DNA of 64,000 bases, taken from contig NZ_JAPZDS010000001.1 of the NCBI RefSeq assembly GCF_029813115.1, forward strand, positions 248,001-312,000. Reading direction: 5' to 3'. Below, in pieces: positions 1-9,736 of the stretch; the first letter of the stretch is position 1; each line of letters opens with the position of its first letter. This stretch comes from Aureimonas sp. SK2 (GTDB lineage Bacteria; Pseudomonadota; Alphaproteobacteria; Rhizobiales; Rhizobiaceae). The notes under the pieces are model-generated. The model saw nothing but the letters and a program-made list of their open reading frames with translations. It was not told the origin of the DNA and did not search any database. Made by a program: the position numbers and the translations under genes.

Positions 1-110
1 GCTTCTTTCTGGCGCGCCACGTCTGGGAGCCGCGCGCGCTGAGGGAGCCCGATGCGCGCATCGGCGCGCTCGGCGTCATCTCGCGGGCTAGAGCTTCAGC
101 GGCAGGATGA
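1..110 (+). CDS. C-terminal end of an unidentified protein, cut by the window edge
   Basis: The frame beginning at base 3 is open from the window edge to a TGA at 108-110. Its first 28 codons nearly all end in G or C, as in the real genes here, and then the bias stops just before the stop codon. The readable residues (FFLARHVWEPRALREPD and onward) are too few to name a family. It converges on the phosphatase-like gene and overlaps its 3' end by about 23 bases. A frame-1 reading stopping at 40-42 is possible but shows poorer codon bias. Confidence 0.4.
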   Translation, partial: FFLARHVWEPRALREPDARIGALGVISRARASAAG

Positions 111-603
111 AGGGCGTGCCGGAAAAGGCGTCCGCCCCGCGTCCGATGGCGGCGATCGCCTTCACCATCCGGCCGCCACGTCCGAGCTTCTCGTCCGCCA
201 GGCTCACCAAGAGCGGGTTGGGCGTCGCCGACGGCGCGCGGCGGCGCAGCTCCTGCGCCAGTTCCGCCTCGTCCAGCTCGGGATTGATGGCGAGCGCCAG
301 GATGTAGGCCGCCGCCGTCGAACGGCTGATGCCGGCCCAGCAATGCACGGCCAGCGGCTTGTCCCGGTCCCAGCGGCGGCCGAAGTCCAGAAGCTTGTCG
401 AGATGCTCGGCGGCCGGATGGGTCATTCCCTCGGCCGGCGCGGCGATGTCGTTCATACCGAGGAACAGGTGCCGCTCGGGCGCGATGGAGGAGGGCCGCT
501 CGACCACCGTGTCGGCGTTGATCAGCGTCACCACATCGGCGGCGCCGTGGGCGGCGACGGTGGCGTGGAGGTCGGCGAGCGAGGACACGACGAGGTAGCT
601 CAT
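88..603 (-). CDS. Tyrosine phosphatase-like protein
   Basis: This 171-residue cytoplasmic protein carries the cysteine-phosphatase signature HCWAGISRS at residues 87-95, with nucleophile Cys88 and phosphate-binding Arg94. Asp52 in GMNDIAAP may be the general acid. The fold expected from this is a small dual-specificity or tyrosine phosphatase, but the substrate is unknown and could be a phosphoprotein or a small phosphoester. The ATG overlaps the TGA of the upstream HD-domain gene as ATGA, so the two are likely translationally coupled. It is the last gene of a three-gene overlapping unit with ygfZ and the HD gene. Confidence 0.75.
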   Translation of the reverse strand: MSYLVVSSLADLHATVAAHGAADVVTLINADTVVERPSSIAPERHLFLGMNDIAAPAEGMTHPAAEHLDKLLDFGRRWDRDKPLAVHCWAGISRSTAAAYILALAINPELDEAELAQELRRRAPSATPNPLLVSLADEKLGRGGRMVKAIAAIGRGADAFSGTPFILPLKL

Positions 604-1235
604 GGAACCTTTGCCTTGATGCCGCCCGCGAGCGCGTCGAGGAAGCGGAACCGTTCGAGATAGCGGCGTCCGACTTCGGCCGCGGGCTGGGGCACGAAGC
701 GGTCGGCGGCCGGAGGGTTGCCGCTCGGCCGTCCGAACAGGGCCTGCGCCTCGGCAGGCTGGAATCCGGCAAGAAGCTTCGCCTCGAAATAGGCCGACAC
801 GCGATCCGCCGCCTTGATCGCGCGCTTGACGCTTGGCGGCACCTCCGCCGGCAGGCCGAAGCGCCGGTGAACGGCCGCCTGCAGCCGCGCCTCGACGCCC
901 TTGTAGTCGCCGCCGAGCACGGTCTTGAAGGGCGAGATCATGTCGCCGATGACGTACTCGGGCGCGTCGTGCAGCAGCGCCGCGAGGCGCCAGCGCGGGT
1001 CCGCCTCGCGCGCGCCGACGATCTCCTCGACGATCAGCGAATGCTGCGCGACCGAGAAGGCATGGTCGCCCGTGGTCTGCCCGTTCCAGCGCGCCACCCG
1101 GGCGAGCCCGTGCGCAATGTCCTCGATCTCGATGTCGAGCGGGGAGGGGTCGAGAAGGTCGAGCCGCCGTCCCGAGAGCATCCGCTGCCAGACGCGCGGC
1201 GGCTTGGCCGGTTTGGCCGCTGCGGACACGCTCAA
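600..1235 (-). CDS. HD-domain metal-dependent phosphohydrolase (YfbR-like)
   Basis: The 211-residue protein has the HD-domain metal ligands: a histidine in SVAQHS (about 65), the LLHDAPEY doublet His89-Asp90 and a downstream GDMISP. This arrangement resembles 5'-deoxynucleotidase YfbR and related HD hydrolases, so a nucleotide phosphatase role is likely but not proven. I chose the TTG start at 1235, which overlaps the ygfZ stop as TTGA. A GTG two codons further in (1229) is the alternative. The gene sits between ygfZ and the phosphatase-like gene with 4-base overlaps on both sides, implying one transcript. Confidence 0.7.
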   Translation of the reverse strand: MSVSAAAKPAKPPRVWQRMLSGRRLDLLDPSPLDIEIEDIAHGLARVARWNGQTTGDHAFSVAQHSLIVEEIVGAREADPRWRLAALLHDAPEYVIGDMISPFKTVLGGDYKGVEARLQAAVHRRFGLPAEVPPSVKRAIKAADRVSAYFEAKLLAGFQPAEAQALFGRPSGNPPAADRFVPQPAAEVGRRYLERFRFLDALAGGIKAKVP

Positions 1236-2062
1236 GCCTCGTCGCCGGCGCCCGGCTCGGGCAGCGCATAGCCAGCCCAGGACGGAACTTCCGCCTCCAG
1301 CGGCACGCCGTCGGCCGAAAGAGCCGCGCCCGCGCCGAGCGCATCCACCAGCCGGTCGATGCGCACCATGCCGATACCGAGGCTCCCCGAGGCCGAGAGT
1401 ACGGTGCCGATCGTCTTCCCCCCGGCATCGAGGTTCACGCCCGGCGTCAGATGCCCTTCCGCGCGCAGCACCATCACGCGCCGGCGCGCCGTGCCCCGAT
1501 GCTGCATGCGCGAGACGACCTCCTGACCGACGAAGCATCCCTTCTTGAAGGAAACTCCGCCGTTCTGGTCGAGCAGCACGTCGTGCGGGAAGACGTCGGA
1601 GCCGGGGAAGTCGCGCTCGGCTTCGGCGATCCCGAGCGAGAGCCGCAGCGCCTCGAACTCGGCCGGATCGCCTTCGACGCCGTCCGCGCCGTAGAGCCGG
1701 AAGACCCGGCCGGGAAAGCGCCGATCGACCAGCGCGCCGTCGGGAGCATCCTCCTCCCAGACGGCCGCGACCGTCTCGTCGCTCGGCGCGATCATGAACT
1801 TGGCGCGCAGCTTGTAGAGCGTCAGCCGCTTGGCGAGGTCGCCCCGCGCGCCTGCCGCCACGTCGAGCCGCAGCCCGCCGGCGATGCGGCTCACCAGGAA
1901 GTCGAAGAGGATCTTGCCCTGCGGCGTCAGGAGGGCCGCCGGACGCGCTTCGCCTTGTCCGAGCGCGGAAAGGTCGGCCGTCACGAGGTTCTGCAGGAAG
2001 GGCTCGGCCTCGTCGCCCGTCAGGTGGAGCGTCGCACGGTCCGAAAGGCGGGCACGGGGCAT
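1232..2062 (-). CDS. ygfZ: Folate-binding protein YgfZ/GcvT family
   Basis: This 276-residue protein carries the YgfZ signature KGCFVGQE with the conserved Cys176, within a GcvT-like folate-binding fold. YgfZ (IBA57 relatives) uses tetrahydrofolate in the repair or assembly of certain iron-sulfur enzymes in the cytoplasm. The start ATG at 2062 gives the expected N-terminus MPRARLSDRATLHL; longer readings have poor codon bias. It is the first gene of an overlapping unit with the HD hydrolase and the phosphatase-like gene. The region 2063-2150 should hold the promoter, but no clear site was seen. Confidence 0.88.
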   Translation of the reverse strand: MPRARLSDRATLHLTGDEAEPFLQNLVTADLSALGQGEARPAALLTPQGKILFDFLVSRIAGGLRLDVAAGARGDLAKRLTLYKLRAKFMIAPSDETVAAVWEEDAPDGALVDRRFPGRVFRLYGADGVEGDPAEFEALRLSLGIAEAERDFPGSDVFPHDVLLDQNGGVSFKKGCFVGQEVVSRMQHRGTARRRVMVLRAEGHLTPGVNLDAGGKTIGTVLSASGSLGIGMVRIDRLVDALGAGAALSADGVPLEAEVPSWAGYALPEPGAGDEA

Positions 2063-2150
2063 GGCATCTGTCCAAGGGTTCGACCGGCAAGATCGGTCTC
2101 GAACCCTATGTGCCGACCCCGCAGACGAAGACAAGGGGCGCCGGGCGCTC

Positions 2151-2960
2151 TCAGTCGCCGTCGACGAAGAACTCGAACCGACCTTCGGGCGAGATGCCGA
2201 CACGGTAGAAATCGTAGGAGCCGTTGGCGACCATGCGCTGGTAGTCGCCCGCCGTCACCAGCTCGAACAGCTCCACGAGCTGCGGCTTGGTCAGCGCGCC
2301 CAGATCGACCTGCGTGAAATAGGGCCAGACATAGATCTCGTTCTCGCCGCCGGGATCGAGCCGGACATGGCCGGCTTCCAGCGTCTCCAGGAGGATGGCG
2401 AGAAGCTCGACGCCCTCGCCGTCGCCGGACGCTTCCTTGAGCGTCGTGATCGGATCCTGCTCGGGCTGGGTGGCGGAGACGACGGTCGGGTCGGCGCCCG
2501 TCTGGAGATAGGGGCGCAGCTTCTCGATCTCGCCGGTCCGGGCGACCTCCATCAGCTTGGCGCGCAGGTCGCGCACCGGCTGGGGCAGGCCTTCGTCGCC
2601 GTAGCGGATCTCGATCGGCGGCAGTTCGGAGGCAGGGGCCTGTTCGGCGCCTTCGTCGGCCGGTGCCTCCTGCGAACCGGGCGCGACCGCCGGAGCGGCG
2701 GCATCCGGCGCGGGTGCGACAGGTGCGGCCGGCGTCGTAGCGGCGGGAGCCGAGGGCGCTGCATCGGCGGGCGGAGCCGCCTCGGCTGGCGCGGGCTGGC
2801 CCGGCACGGGGGGTAGCGGCACGGCCACGATGCCCTCGCGGCCCGGCAGCACGTTGCCGTCCTCGCCGGTGATCTGCGACAGGGCGAAGGCGGGTGCGGC
2901 GGCCATGCCGCCCCAGGCCAGGATGGAGAACGCGAGAAGTGCGCGTCGGAAACCGGTCAT
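2151..2960 (-). CDS. Exported hypothetical protein with Ala/Pro-rich linker
   Basis: The product has about 269 residues. It opens with a signal peptide (positive GFRR, hydrophobic stretch, then AAAPAFA near residue 26). A long low-complexity Ala/Pro/Glu segment follows at roughly residues 45-120, then a folded acidic C-terminal domain containing IYVWPYFTQVDLGALTKPQ. It probably acts in the periplasm, with the linker as a spacer through or along peptidoglycan. An in-frame ATG three codons upstream (2969) is an alternative start. It follows a small gene in the same orientation with a 34-base gap, so they may be cotranscribed. I do not recognise the function. Confidence 0.65.
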   Translation of the reverse strand: MTGFRRALLAFSILAWGGMAAAPAFALSQITGEDGNVLPGREGIVAVPLPPVPGQPAPAEAAPPADAAPSAPAATTPAAPVAPAPDAAAPAVAPGSQEAPADEGAEQAPASELPPIEIRYGDEGLPQPVRDLRAKLMEVARTGEIEKLRPYLQTGADPTVVSATQPEQDPITTLKEASGDGEGVELLAILLETLEAGHVRLDPGGENEIYVWPYFTQVDLGALTKPQLVELFELVTAGDYQRMVANGSYDFYRVGISPEGRFEFFVDGD

Positions 2961-2994
2961 GTCACCCATCGGACGAGCGGCGCCCGTCCCTGCC

Positions 2995-3255
2995 TCACTG
3001 GAAGGAGCGGACGGCGCGGAACTCGCCGTACTCGACGCGGCGGCGCAGGGTGTCGAGCATTTCGAGCACCTCGGCCTCGCCATGGTGGCGCACCAGTTCG
3101 GTGACGGCGGTCGCCATCGCGGTCTCGGCGAGGATGTCCGCCTCGATCCCGTCCGAAATGCCGTCGGCCCAGGCTTCGTTGTGATACTCGCTGGCGACTT
3201 GCTTCTTTTCGGCGACGATCATCTCGTCGAGTTCGGAACCGTGCAGATCGATCAT
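2995..3255 (-). CDS. Small conserved-type hypothetical protein, 86 aa
   Basis: An 86-residue acidic, probably helical cytoplasmic protein, starting MIDLHGSELDE and ending with a basic stretch (TLRRRVEYGEFRAVRSF). The start is supported by a purine-rich ribosome site (GAAGGA) about 8 bases upstream. Codon third positions follow the genome bias. It lies just upstream of the exported Ala/Pro-rich protein in the same direction. No catalytic motif is visible and I cannot name a family. Confidence 0.6.
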   Translation of the reverse strand: MIDLHGSELDEMIVAEKKQVASEYHNEAWADGISDGIEADILAETAMATAVTELVRHHGEAEVLEMLDTLRRRVEYGEFRAVRSFQ

Positions 3256-3346
3256 CGAATAGTCCTTCTTCCACTGTCCGAGGCGGCAGCGGGCCTCTGG
3301 GCGGGGAAGGCGGGTCGCGGACGCAAACCACCCTCTATACAAATCG

Positions 3347-3793
3347 TTAACTTCCGTACCTTGCGCTGATCTCTCGCGAAAGGTCGGCGCCTTCCTTGGC
3401 GTATCTTTCCACCGCGACCGTCGCAGCCGGGGTACACTTCCGGTAGGTGGATTCGAAGGCTCGATACCCCTGGTTGAAGTGCGCCACAAGGGTCCGTCGA
3501 TCGGCCTCGCCCGGCGCTTGGGCTTCGAGAATGGCGTTCATCTTGGCCCGCCACACGTCGGCGTTCGGGTCACCGCAGATGCCGCGCAGGAAATGCAGCG
3601 AGCCGAGAACGGTGGCGAGGCGCGACAAGGGCTTCATGTAGGGTGCGTTGGAGGGCTTGGCGGCCGGCTCCTCGGCAGCGGGCTTTTCCTCCGCGGGGGG
3701 CTTGCCGTCCTGGGCGGACGCGGCGGTGCCGGCCAGTGCCAGGGCGACGCCGGCAACCCCAAGAATTTTCAGAAAATTGTCCGCGAAAGCCAT
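3347..3793 (-). CDS. TIGR02301-like exported protein
   Basis: A 148-residue precursor with a clear signal peptide (residues 1-27, ending SAQDG), a short Lys/Glu/Pro/Ala-rich spacer, and a helical domain containing LGSLHFLRGICGDPN and later STYRKCTPAA. The two cysteines and the LHFLR-x-C pattern match the TIGR02301 family known from rhizobia, Brucella and Caulobacter, whose function is unknown. The mature protein should be periplasmic. The TAA at 3347-3349 ends it. It is followed, 91 bases on, by the 86-aa gene in the same orientation. Confidence 0.7.
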   Translation of the reverse strand: MAFADNFLKILGVAGVALALAGTAASAQDGKPPAEEKPAAEEPAAKPSNAPYMKPLSRLATVLGSLHFLRGICGDPNADVWRAKMNAILEAQAPGEADRRTLVAHFNQGYRAFESTYRKCTPAATVAVERYAKEGADLSREISARYGS

Positions 3794-3868
3794 AAGCGAG
3801 GTTTGCAGCCGGATTGGGGTGAATGCAAGACGCGCGAAAGGGGCGGGGCCTCCTGCCGCGCGTTAAGG

Positions 3869-4288
3869 TTAGCGGCGCGCCGCGTCCTGCACGATGGCCG
3901 CGAGCCCCGGTGTCGTGCGTCCCTCCGCCTCCATGCCCCCGACCTCGGAGACCGGGAAGAACCGCGCGTCCGCCGCGCCGTCGGCGGCCGCCACCGCGTC
4001 GCCGTTCCATTCGGCCAGCGAGCGGAACACGGCGATCACGGCATGCGCGTCGTGCGCCGGATCGATCGCCTCGTGCAGCCGCAGGAGTTCGATCGCCTCC
4101 AGCTCGACGCCGGTCTCCTCGCGCATCTCGCGCCGCGCGGCGTCCTCCAGCCGCTCGCCGAACTCGACGCGCCCGCCCGGCAGGCTCCAGGCGCCAGCCC
4201 AGGGCGCGCGGCCCCGGCGCACGAGGCAGACGTCGGTGCCCTTCAACAGGCAGACGGAAACACCGAGAAGCGGGCGGGGCGTGCTCAT
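3869..4288 (-). CDS. Nudix hydrolase
   Basis: A 139-residue protein with a complete Nudix box at residues 39-61: Gly39, five residues, Glu45, seven residues, Arg53-Glu54, then Glu57-Glu58-Thr-Gly60. It should hydrolyse nucleoside diphosphates linked to another moiety using Mg2+. The early PWAGAWSLPGGRVE stretch resembles ADP-ribose pyrophosphatase or MutT-like members, but substrate cannot be read from sequence. It is divergent from the SRAP gene, with a 74-base shared promoter space. Confidence 0.82.
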   Translation of the reverse strand: MSTPRPLLGVSVCLLKGTDVCLVRRGRAPWAGAWSLPGGRVEFGERLEDAARREMREETGVELEAIELLRLHEAIDPAHDAHAVIAVFRSLAEWNGDAVAAADGAADARFFPVSEVGGMEAEGRTTPGLAAIVQDAARR

Positions 4289-4362
4289 GGCGCGGCATAG
4301 AGTGCGATTCCGCCTCCGGGCAAGTCTTGCGGCGCGCCGTCCGGTCCCCCATCCTCGCCGCC

Positions 4363-5085
4363 ATGTGCGGACGCTTTGCCCTGACCGCGACACCGGACGC
4401 GGTGCGCGACGCCTTCGACCTCGACGCGGTGGACCCATTCCCGCCGCGCTACAACATCGCTCCGACCCAGCCTGTGCTGCATGTCGCGCTGTTTCCCGCG
4501 CGCGGCGGTTTGCGGCGCGAGGCGCGCCTCGGACGCTGGGGCCTGATCCCCGGCTGGGCCAAGGACCCGGCGCATCTGCCACTCCTGTTCAACGCGCGGG
4601 CGGAAACGGCGGCCGAGCGTCAATCCTTCCGCGGCGCGATGCGCCATCGCCGCTGCCTCGTGCCCGCCACCGGCTTCTACGAGTGGCGCCGCGCCGAGGG
4701 TGCCAAGCCCGAGCCCTTCCTGGTTCGCCCGGCGGGCGGCGCCGTCGCCGCTTTTGCCGGCCTGCACGAGACGTTCCTCGCTTCCGACGGCAGCGAGATC
4801 GACACGCTGACGATCCTCACCGCGCCCGCCGGCCCGCGCCTGTCGGCCATCCATGCGCGCGCGCCGGTGGTCGTGTCGCCCGATGCCTTCGAGCGCTGGC
4901 TCGATGTCGGCGGCCGGCCGCCGGCCGCCGTCGCCGATCTCCTCCATGCCGGGCTGACCGACGCCTGGGAGGCTCTGCCGGTCTCGACCCGCGTCAACGC
5001 GGTTGCCAACATGGGGCCGGAGGTTCAGGAACGGGCGGCGGCGCGGCCCGCTCCCGAAGGGCCGGGCCAACTCTCCCTGTTCTGA
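4363..5085 (+). CDS. SRAP (HMCES/YedK-type) abasic-site protein
   Basis: This 240-residue protein starts MCGRFALT, so the catalytic Cys2 becomes N-terminal once methionine is removed. Other SRAP active-site residues are present: Asn77 in NARAET, Glu107 in GFYEW and His164 in SAIHARAP. The family forms a thiazolidine crosslink to abasic sites in single-stranded DNA and shields them during replication. Length and motif spacing are normal for the family. It is followed 21 bases later by the M42 peptidase and may share its transcript. Confidence 0.92.
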   Translation: MCGRFALTATPDAVRDAFDLDAVDPFPPRYNIAPTQPVLHVALFPARGGLRREARLGRWGLIPGWAKDPAHLPLLFNARAETAAERQSFRGAMRHRRCLVPATGFYEWRRAEGAKPEPFLVRPAGGAVAAFAGLHETFLASDGSEIDTLTILTAPAGPRLSAIHARAPVVVSPDAFERWLDVGGRPPAAVADLLHAGLTDAWEALPVSTRVNAVANMGPEVQERAAARPAPEGPGQLSLF

Positions 5086-5106
5086 ACGACCAACCGGACG
5101 GATCCC

Positions 5107-6144
5107 ATGAACATCGATCTCCTGAAGCGGCTGTGCGAGACCCCCGGCGTGCCGGGCCACGAGCACCGGGTGCGCGACCTGATCGCGGCGGAAGCCGCCG
5201 ACCTCTTCGACACGATCGAGACCGACGTGATGGGCTCCCTGGTCTGCACGCGAAAGGGCGAAGGCGACGACCCCGAGCGCATCGTCCTCGCCTGCCACAT
5301 GGACGAGATCGGCTTCCTCGTGAACTACGTCTCGGACAAGGGCTTCATCCACGTCTCGCCGGTCGGCGGCTTCGACCCGCGCAACCTGTTCTCGCGCCGC
5401 GTTCTCGTCTGCACCGACGAGGGCGACTATCGCGGCATCATGAACGCCGAGGGCAAGCCGATCCACATCTCCTCGCCTGAGGACCGCAAGAAGGTGCCGG
5501 AAGCGACCGACTTCTTCGTCGACATCGGCCTCGGCGCCGCGGCCAAGGAAAAGGTGCGCGTCGGCGATTTCGTCGTCATGGACGAGCCGCTGGTCGAGAT
5601 GGGCGATCGCATCGTCTCCAAGGCGCTCGACAACCGCATCGCCTGCTGGCTCGGCCTCGAAGTGGTGCGCAAGCTCCTGGCCGACGGCCGGTCGCACAAG
5701 TGCCAGCTGACTGTCGCCTTCACGGTGCAGGAGGAGGTCGGCCTTCGTGGCGCGCGCACTGTCGCCCACGACATCCGCCCGCATATCGGGATCGGCATCG
5801 ACACCACGCTCGCCTGCGACACGCCGGGGGTCCCTGAGCGCGACAAGACGACGGAGCTCGGCGCCGGCTTCGGCCTTCACATGAAGGACAGTTCCTTCAT
5901 CAGCGATCGCGAGCTGGTGCGCGAGTTCGAGGCGCTGGCCAAGGCGAACGACATTCCCTGGCAGCGCACGATCCTGGCGGCCGGCGGGCAGGATGGGGCC
6001 GCGTTGCAGCAGGCGGCGGCCGGCGCCCGCGCGATCGGCATCGTGGTCGGCACGCGCTATATCCACACGGTCTGCGAGATGATCGACCGCCGCGACCTCC
6101 TGGCCGCACGCGACATCCTCGCGGCCTTCGTCGCCCGGCACTGA
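5107..6144 (+). CDS. M42-family aminopeptidase/endoglucanase-like metallopeptidase
   Basis: A 345-residue M42 metallopeptidase. Visible metal ligands and catalytic residues are His64 (CHMDEIG), Asp175 (KALDNR), Glu209-Glu210 (VQEEVGLRG), Asp232 (GIDTT) and His320 (RYIHT). These enzymes are cytosolic dinuclear-metal aminopeptidases assembling into large tetrahedral particles; some were once annotated as endoglucanase or FrvX. Length is normal. It follows the SRAP gene by 21 bases. A stem-loop just past its stop is better oriented as a terminator for the opposite-strand gene at 6233-6412. Confidence 0.88.
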   Translation: MNIDLLKRLCETPGVPGHEHRVRDLIAAEAADLFDTIETDVMGSLVCTRKGEGDDPERIVLACHMDEIGFLVNYVSDKGFIHVSPVGGFDPRNLFSRRVLVCTDEGDYRGIMNAEGKPIHISSPEDRKKVPEATDFFVDIGLGAAAKEKVRVGDFVVMDEPLVEMGDRIVSKALDNRIACWLGLEVVRKLLADGRSHKCQLTVAFTVQEEVGLRGARTVAHDIRPHIGIGIDTTLACDTPGVPERDKTTELGAGFGLHMKDSSFISDRELVREFEALAKANDIPWQRTILAAGGQDGAALQQAAAGARAIGIVVGTRYIHTVCEMIDRRDLLAARDILAAFVARH

Positions 6145-6153
6145 GGGGCGCCC

Positions 6154-6184
6154 AAACGAAAGAGCCCGCCGTGAAGGCGGGCTC
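6154..6184 (-). terminator. Rho-independent terminator of the 59-aa gene
   Basis: A 9-bp perfect stem (GAGCCCGCC at 6162-6170 with GGCGGGCTC at 6176-6184) with a 5-base loop. On the minus strand it is followed by TTTCGTTT, so it terminates the small gene ending at 6233. It may also stop plus-strand transcripts from the M42 gene, though no T-run lies on that side. Confidence 0.75.
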
Positions 6185-6232
6185 GAAGCGGCTCGATCCG
6201 GCGGGGCCGGAGAGCCGGGCACTACTGCCGGA

Positions 6233-6412
6233 TCAGTCGCGCGCGTTGGCGTTGGCCACGGTGCGCTGTGCGGTGGCCTTGCTCAGCGCGCCGTGCTGGG
6301 TCGCCTTGGCGGCGAGCACGGCCGCGATGCCGATCTCGCGATAGTTGCTGACGAGCTTGCTGTCGCGCTCGCGCTCTTGCTTGGAACGAAAGTTGAACTG
6401 CTGCTTGGTCAT
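6233..6412 (-). CDS. Small basic hypothetical protein, 59 aa
   Basis: A 59-residue basic protein (starts MTKQQFNFRSKQERERDSK) with a charged N-terminal helix and an Ala-rich middle. The ATG is preceded by an ACGGAA ribosome site. The gene has its own clear terminator at 6154-6184 and an AT-richer promoter region upstream, so it is a discrete single-gene transcript. No family is recognised. Charge and size would suit an RNA- or protein-binding role, but that is inference. Confidence 0.6.
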   Translation of the reverse strand: MTKQQFNFRSKQERERDSKLVSNYREIGIAAVLAAKATQHGALSKATAQRTVANANARD

Positions 6413-6714
6413 TTCCGTATGCCTGCGGTGTTTTACTGGGTGCCAGGGTTGGCGTGATGGTCGTAGAAAGCCAGACGAATGCGTCTTCTTAGCGGCGCAA
6501 ATCTGAAAAGACGACGAATCTATACTTAACAAATGGTTGCCACGGCGACATGTTGCGTGATTGCATCATGTTGCAATGCAGAAGCCACGTTGACGTTATC
6601 GTCAATACTTAACGGAAGATGAACGAAGCGGGGCGGCTCGCGCCGGTTTGAACCGGATCGGAATTGCCTGTAGCTCTGCTGCGCCGCCGCACGGGCGGCA
6701 GACCGAGGACCGAC
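6413..6714. other. Divergent intergenic region between the 59-aa gene and cysS
   Basis: About 300 bases with no gene and noticeably more A+T than its surroundings. It should hold both divergent promoters. It contains a 6-bp palindrome TTGACG-TTAT-CGTCAA at 6590-6605, two CATGTTGC copies 18 bases apart (6549-6556 and 6567-6574), and a TGCAT/ATGCA inverted repeat at 6562-6580. No RNA gene was recognised. Confidence 0.5.
6590..6605. promoter_or_regulatory. Palindrome TTGACG-TTAT-CGTCAA, possible operator
   Basis: A perfect 6-bp inverted repeat with a 4-base centre, 110 bases upstream of the cysS ATG and in the shared promoter region. Its symmetry fits binding of a dimeric repressor. The TTGACG half could equally be a -35 element read on either strand, but no good -10 at 17-bp spacing was found. 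Which regulator might bind is unknown. Confidence 0.3.
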
Positions 6715-8150
<1,436 letters not shown>

Positions 8151-8154
<4 letters not shown>

Positions 8155-9146
8155 GCGAGACGCGCCGGCAGCTTTATCCGACGATCCAACCCTACCGGAC
8201 GGGCCAGTTCGACGTCGGCGACGGCCACGTCCTCTACTTCGAACTGTGCGGGAACCCCGACGGCAAGCCGGTGATCTTCCTGCACGGCGGACCGGGAAGC
8301 GGCTGCAACCCGACCCATCGCCGCCTGTTCGATCCCGAGCGCTACAACGTCCTCCTGTTCGATCAGCGCGGCTGCGGCCGTTCCTCGCCGCTCGGCGCTC
8401 TCCATGCCAACACCACCCCGCATCTTGTGGAGGATGTGGAGCGCCTGCGCCGCATGGTCGGCTTCGAACAGGTCATGCTCTTCGGCGGCTCCTGGGGCTC
8501 GACCCTGGCGCTCGCCTATGCGGAGGCCTATACCGCCCATGTGACCGAGATGGTGCTGCGCGGCATCTTCACCGGCCGCCGCTCCGAACTCGACTGGTAC
8601 TACCGCGAGGGCGCGAGCCGGCTCTTTCCGGATGAGTGGGAGCGCTTCCTCGCGCCGCTGCCCGAAGAGGCGCGGGCCGATCCGGTCGCCGGATACCGGC
8701 CGCTTCTCCTCGACCTCGACCGCAACGTGCGCTCGCGCGCGGCTCGCGCCTGGACCGACTGGGAGGCGCGCACCGTGTCCATGCGCACGCTGCACGACGT
8801 CGCCGGCGGCTTCGGCGCCAGCGACCATGCCATCGCCTTCGCCCGGATCGAGAACCACTACTTCTTCCACGATCTCTGGCTGGACGAGGGGCAGCTCATC
8901 CGCGATGCCGGCCGTCTCGCCGGCATTCCCGGCGTGATCGTCCAGGGGCGCTACGATGTCGTTACGCCCCCCGTCACCGCCTGGGACCTCCACAAGGCCT
9001 GGCCGGGCTCGGAGCTCCAGATCGTGGAGGATGCCGGCCATGCCTTTTCCGAGCCAAACACCCTGGACCGACTGATCCTCGCCACCGACCGCTTCGCGAC
9101 CCATAACGGAGGGAGTGTCCCGCGAACGAGGAGCGTTCGGTCATGA
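8151..9146 (+). CDS. pip: Proline iminopeptidase
   Basis: A 331-residue alpha/beta hydrolase of the S33 family, which removes N-terminal proline from peptides in the cytoplasm. Seen: oxyanion-hole motif HGGPGSG near 45-51, DQRGCGRS near 71-78, nucleophile Ser114 in GGSWGS, and catalytic His in EDAGHAF near the C-terminus. Translation probably begins at TTG 8151, overlapping the cysS stop. Its own stop overlaps the next ATG at 9143. The three genes cysS, pip and the GFA gene form one coupled unit. Confidence 0.92.
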
Positions 9147-9637
9147 CCCTCGACAACAGGCCCTTCCGCACCGGCGGCTGCCAATGCGGCGCCGTGCGCT
9201 TTCGCATTCACGGCGCGCTCGGCCGCGCCTCCGTCTGCCACTGCCGCATGTGCCAGAAGGCGTTCGGTGCCTTCTACGCGCCGCTGGTCAATCTGGGTTC
9301 AGCCGAACTCGTCTGGACCAGGCGCGAGCCCAAGCGCTTCCGCTCGTCCAACCAGGTGCAGCGCGGCTTCTGCCCGGACTGCGGCACGCCGCTGACCTAC
9401 GAGGCGCCGGACGGCACGGCGCTGGCCATCGGCGCCTTCGACGACCCGACGGCGCTGGCGCCCGAGATCCAGTTCGGCACCGAGAACAAGCTGCCCTATG
9501 TCGACGGCGTACCGGGCCTTCCCGTGCGCACGACGGAACAGGATGCGGACGCCGCCTATCTCTCCGACATCGTCTCGCTGCAGCATCCGGACTGCGAGAT
9601 GCCGGGCGACCGGCCGGGCGACGCGCACCAGGCGTGA
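9143..9637 (+). CDS. GFA (glutathione-dependent formaldehyde-activating) family protein
   Basis: A 164-residue zinc protein with the GFA/CENP-V cysteine pattern: Cys13 and Cys15 (GGCQCGAVRF), Cys32, Cys34 and Cys37 (VCHCRMC), and Cys77 and Cys80 (FCPDCGTPL). The family was named for an S-hydroxymethylglutathione synthase, but most members have no assigned reaction and this annotation should be read as a fold label. The ATG overlaps the iminopeptidase TGA. Confidence 0.85.
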   Translation: MTLDNRPFRTGGCQCGAVRFRIHGALGRASVCHCRMCQKAFGAFYAPLVNLGSAELVWTRREPKRFRSSNQVQRGFCPDCGTPLTYEAPDGTALAIGAFDDPTALAPEIQFGTENKLPYVDGVPGLPVRTTEQDADAAYLSDIVSLQHPDCEMPGDRPGDAHQA

Positions 9638-9736
9638 CCGCTCGCATCACGGAAACGAATGGCTGCCATCAACGAAACTAAGGTGCAGTGATGGTCGGGG
9701 ATTGCTAGAAGCAGGCCGGACCCCGGAGCCGATCCC

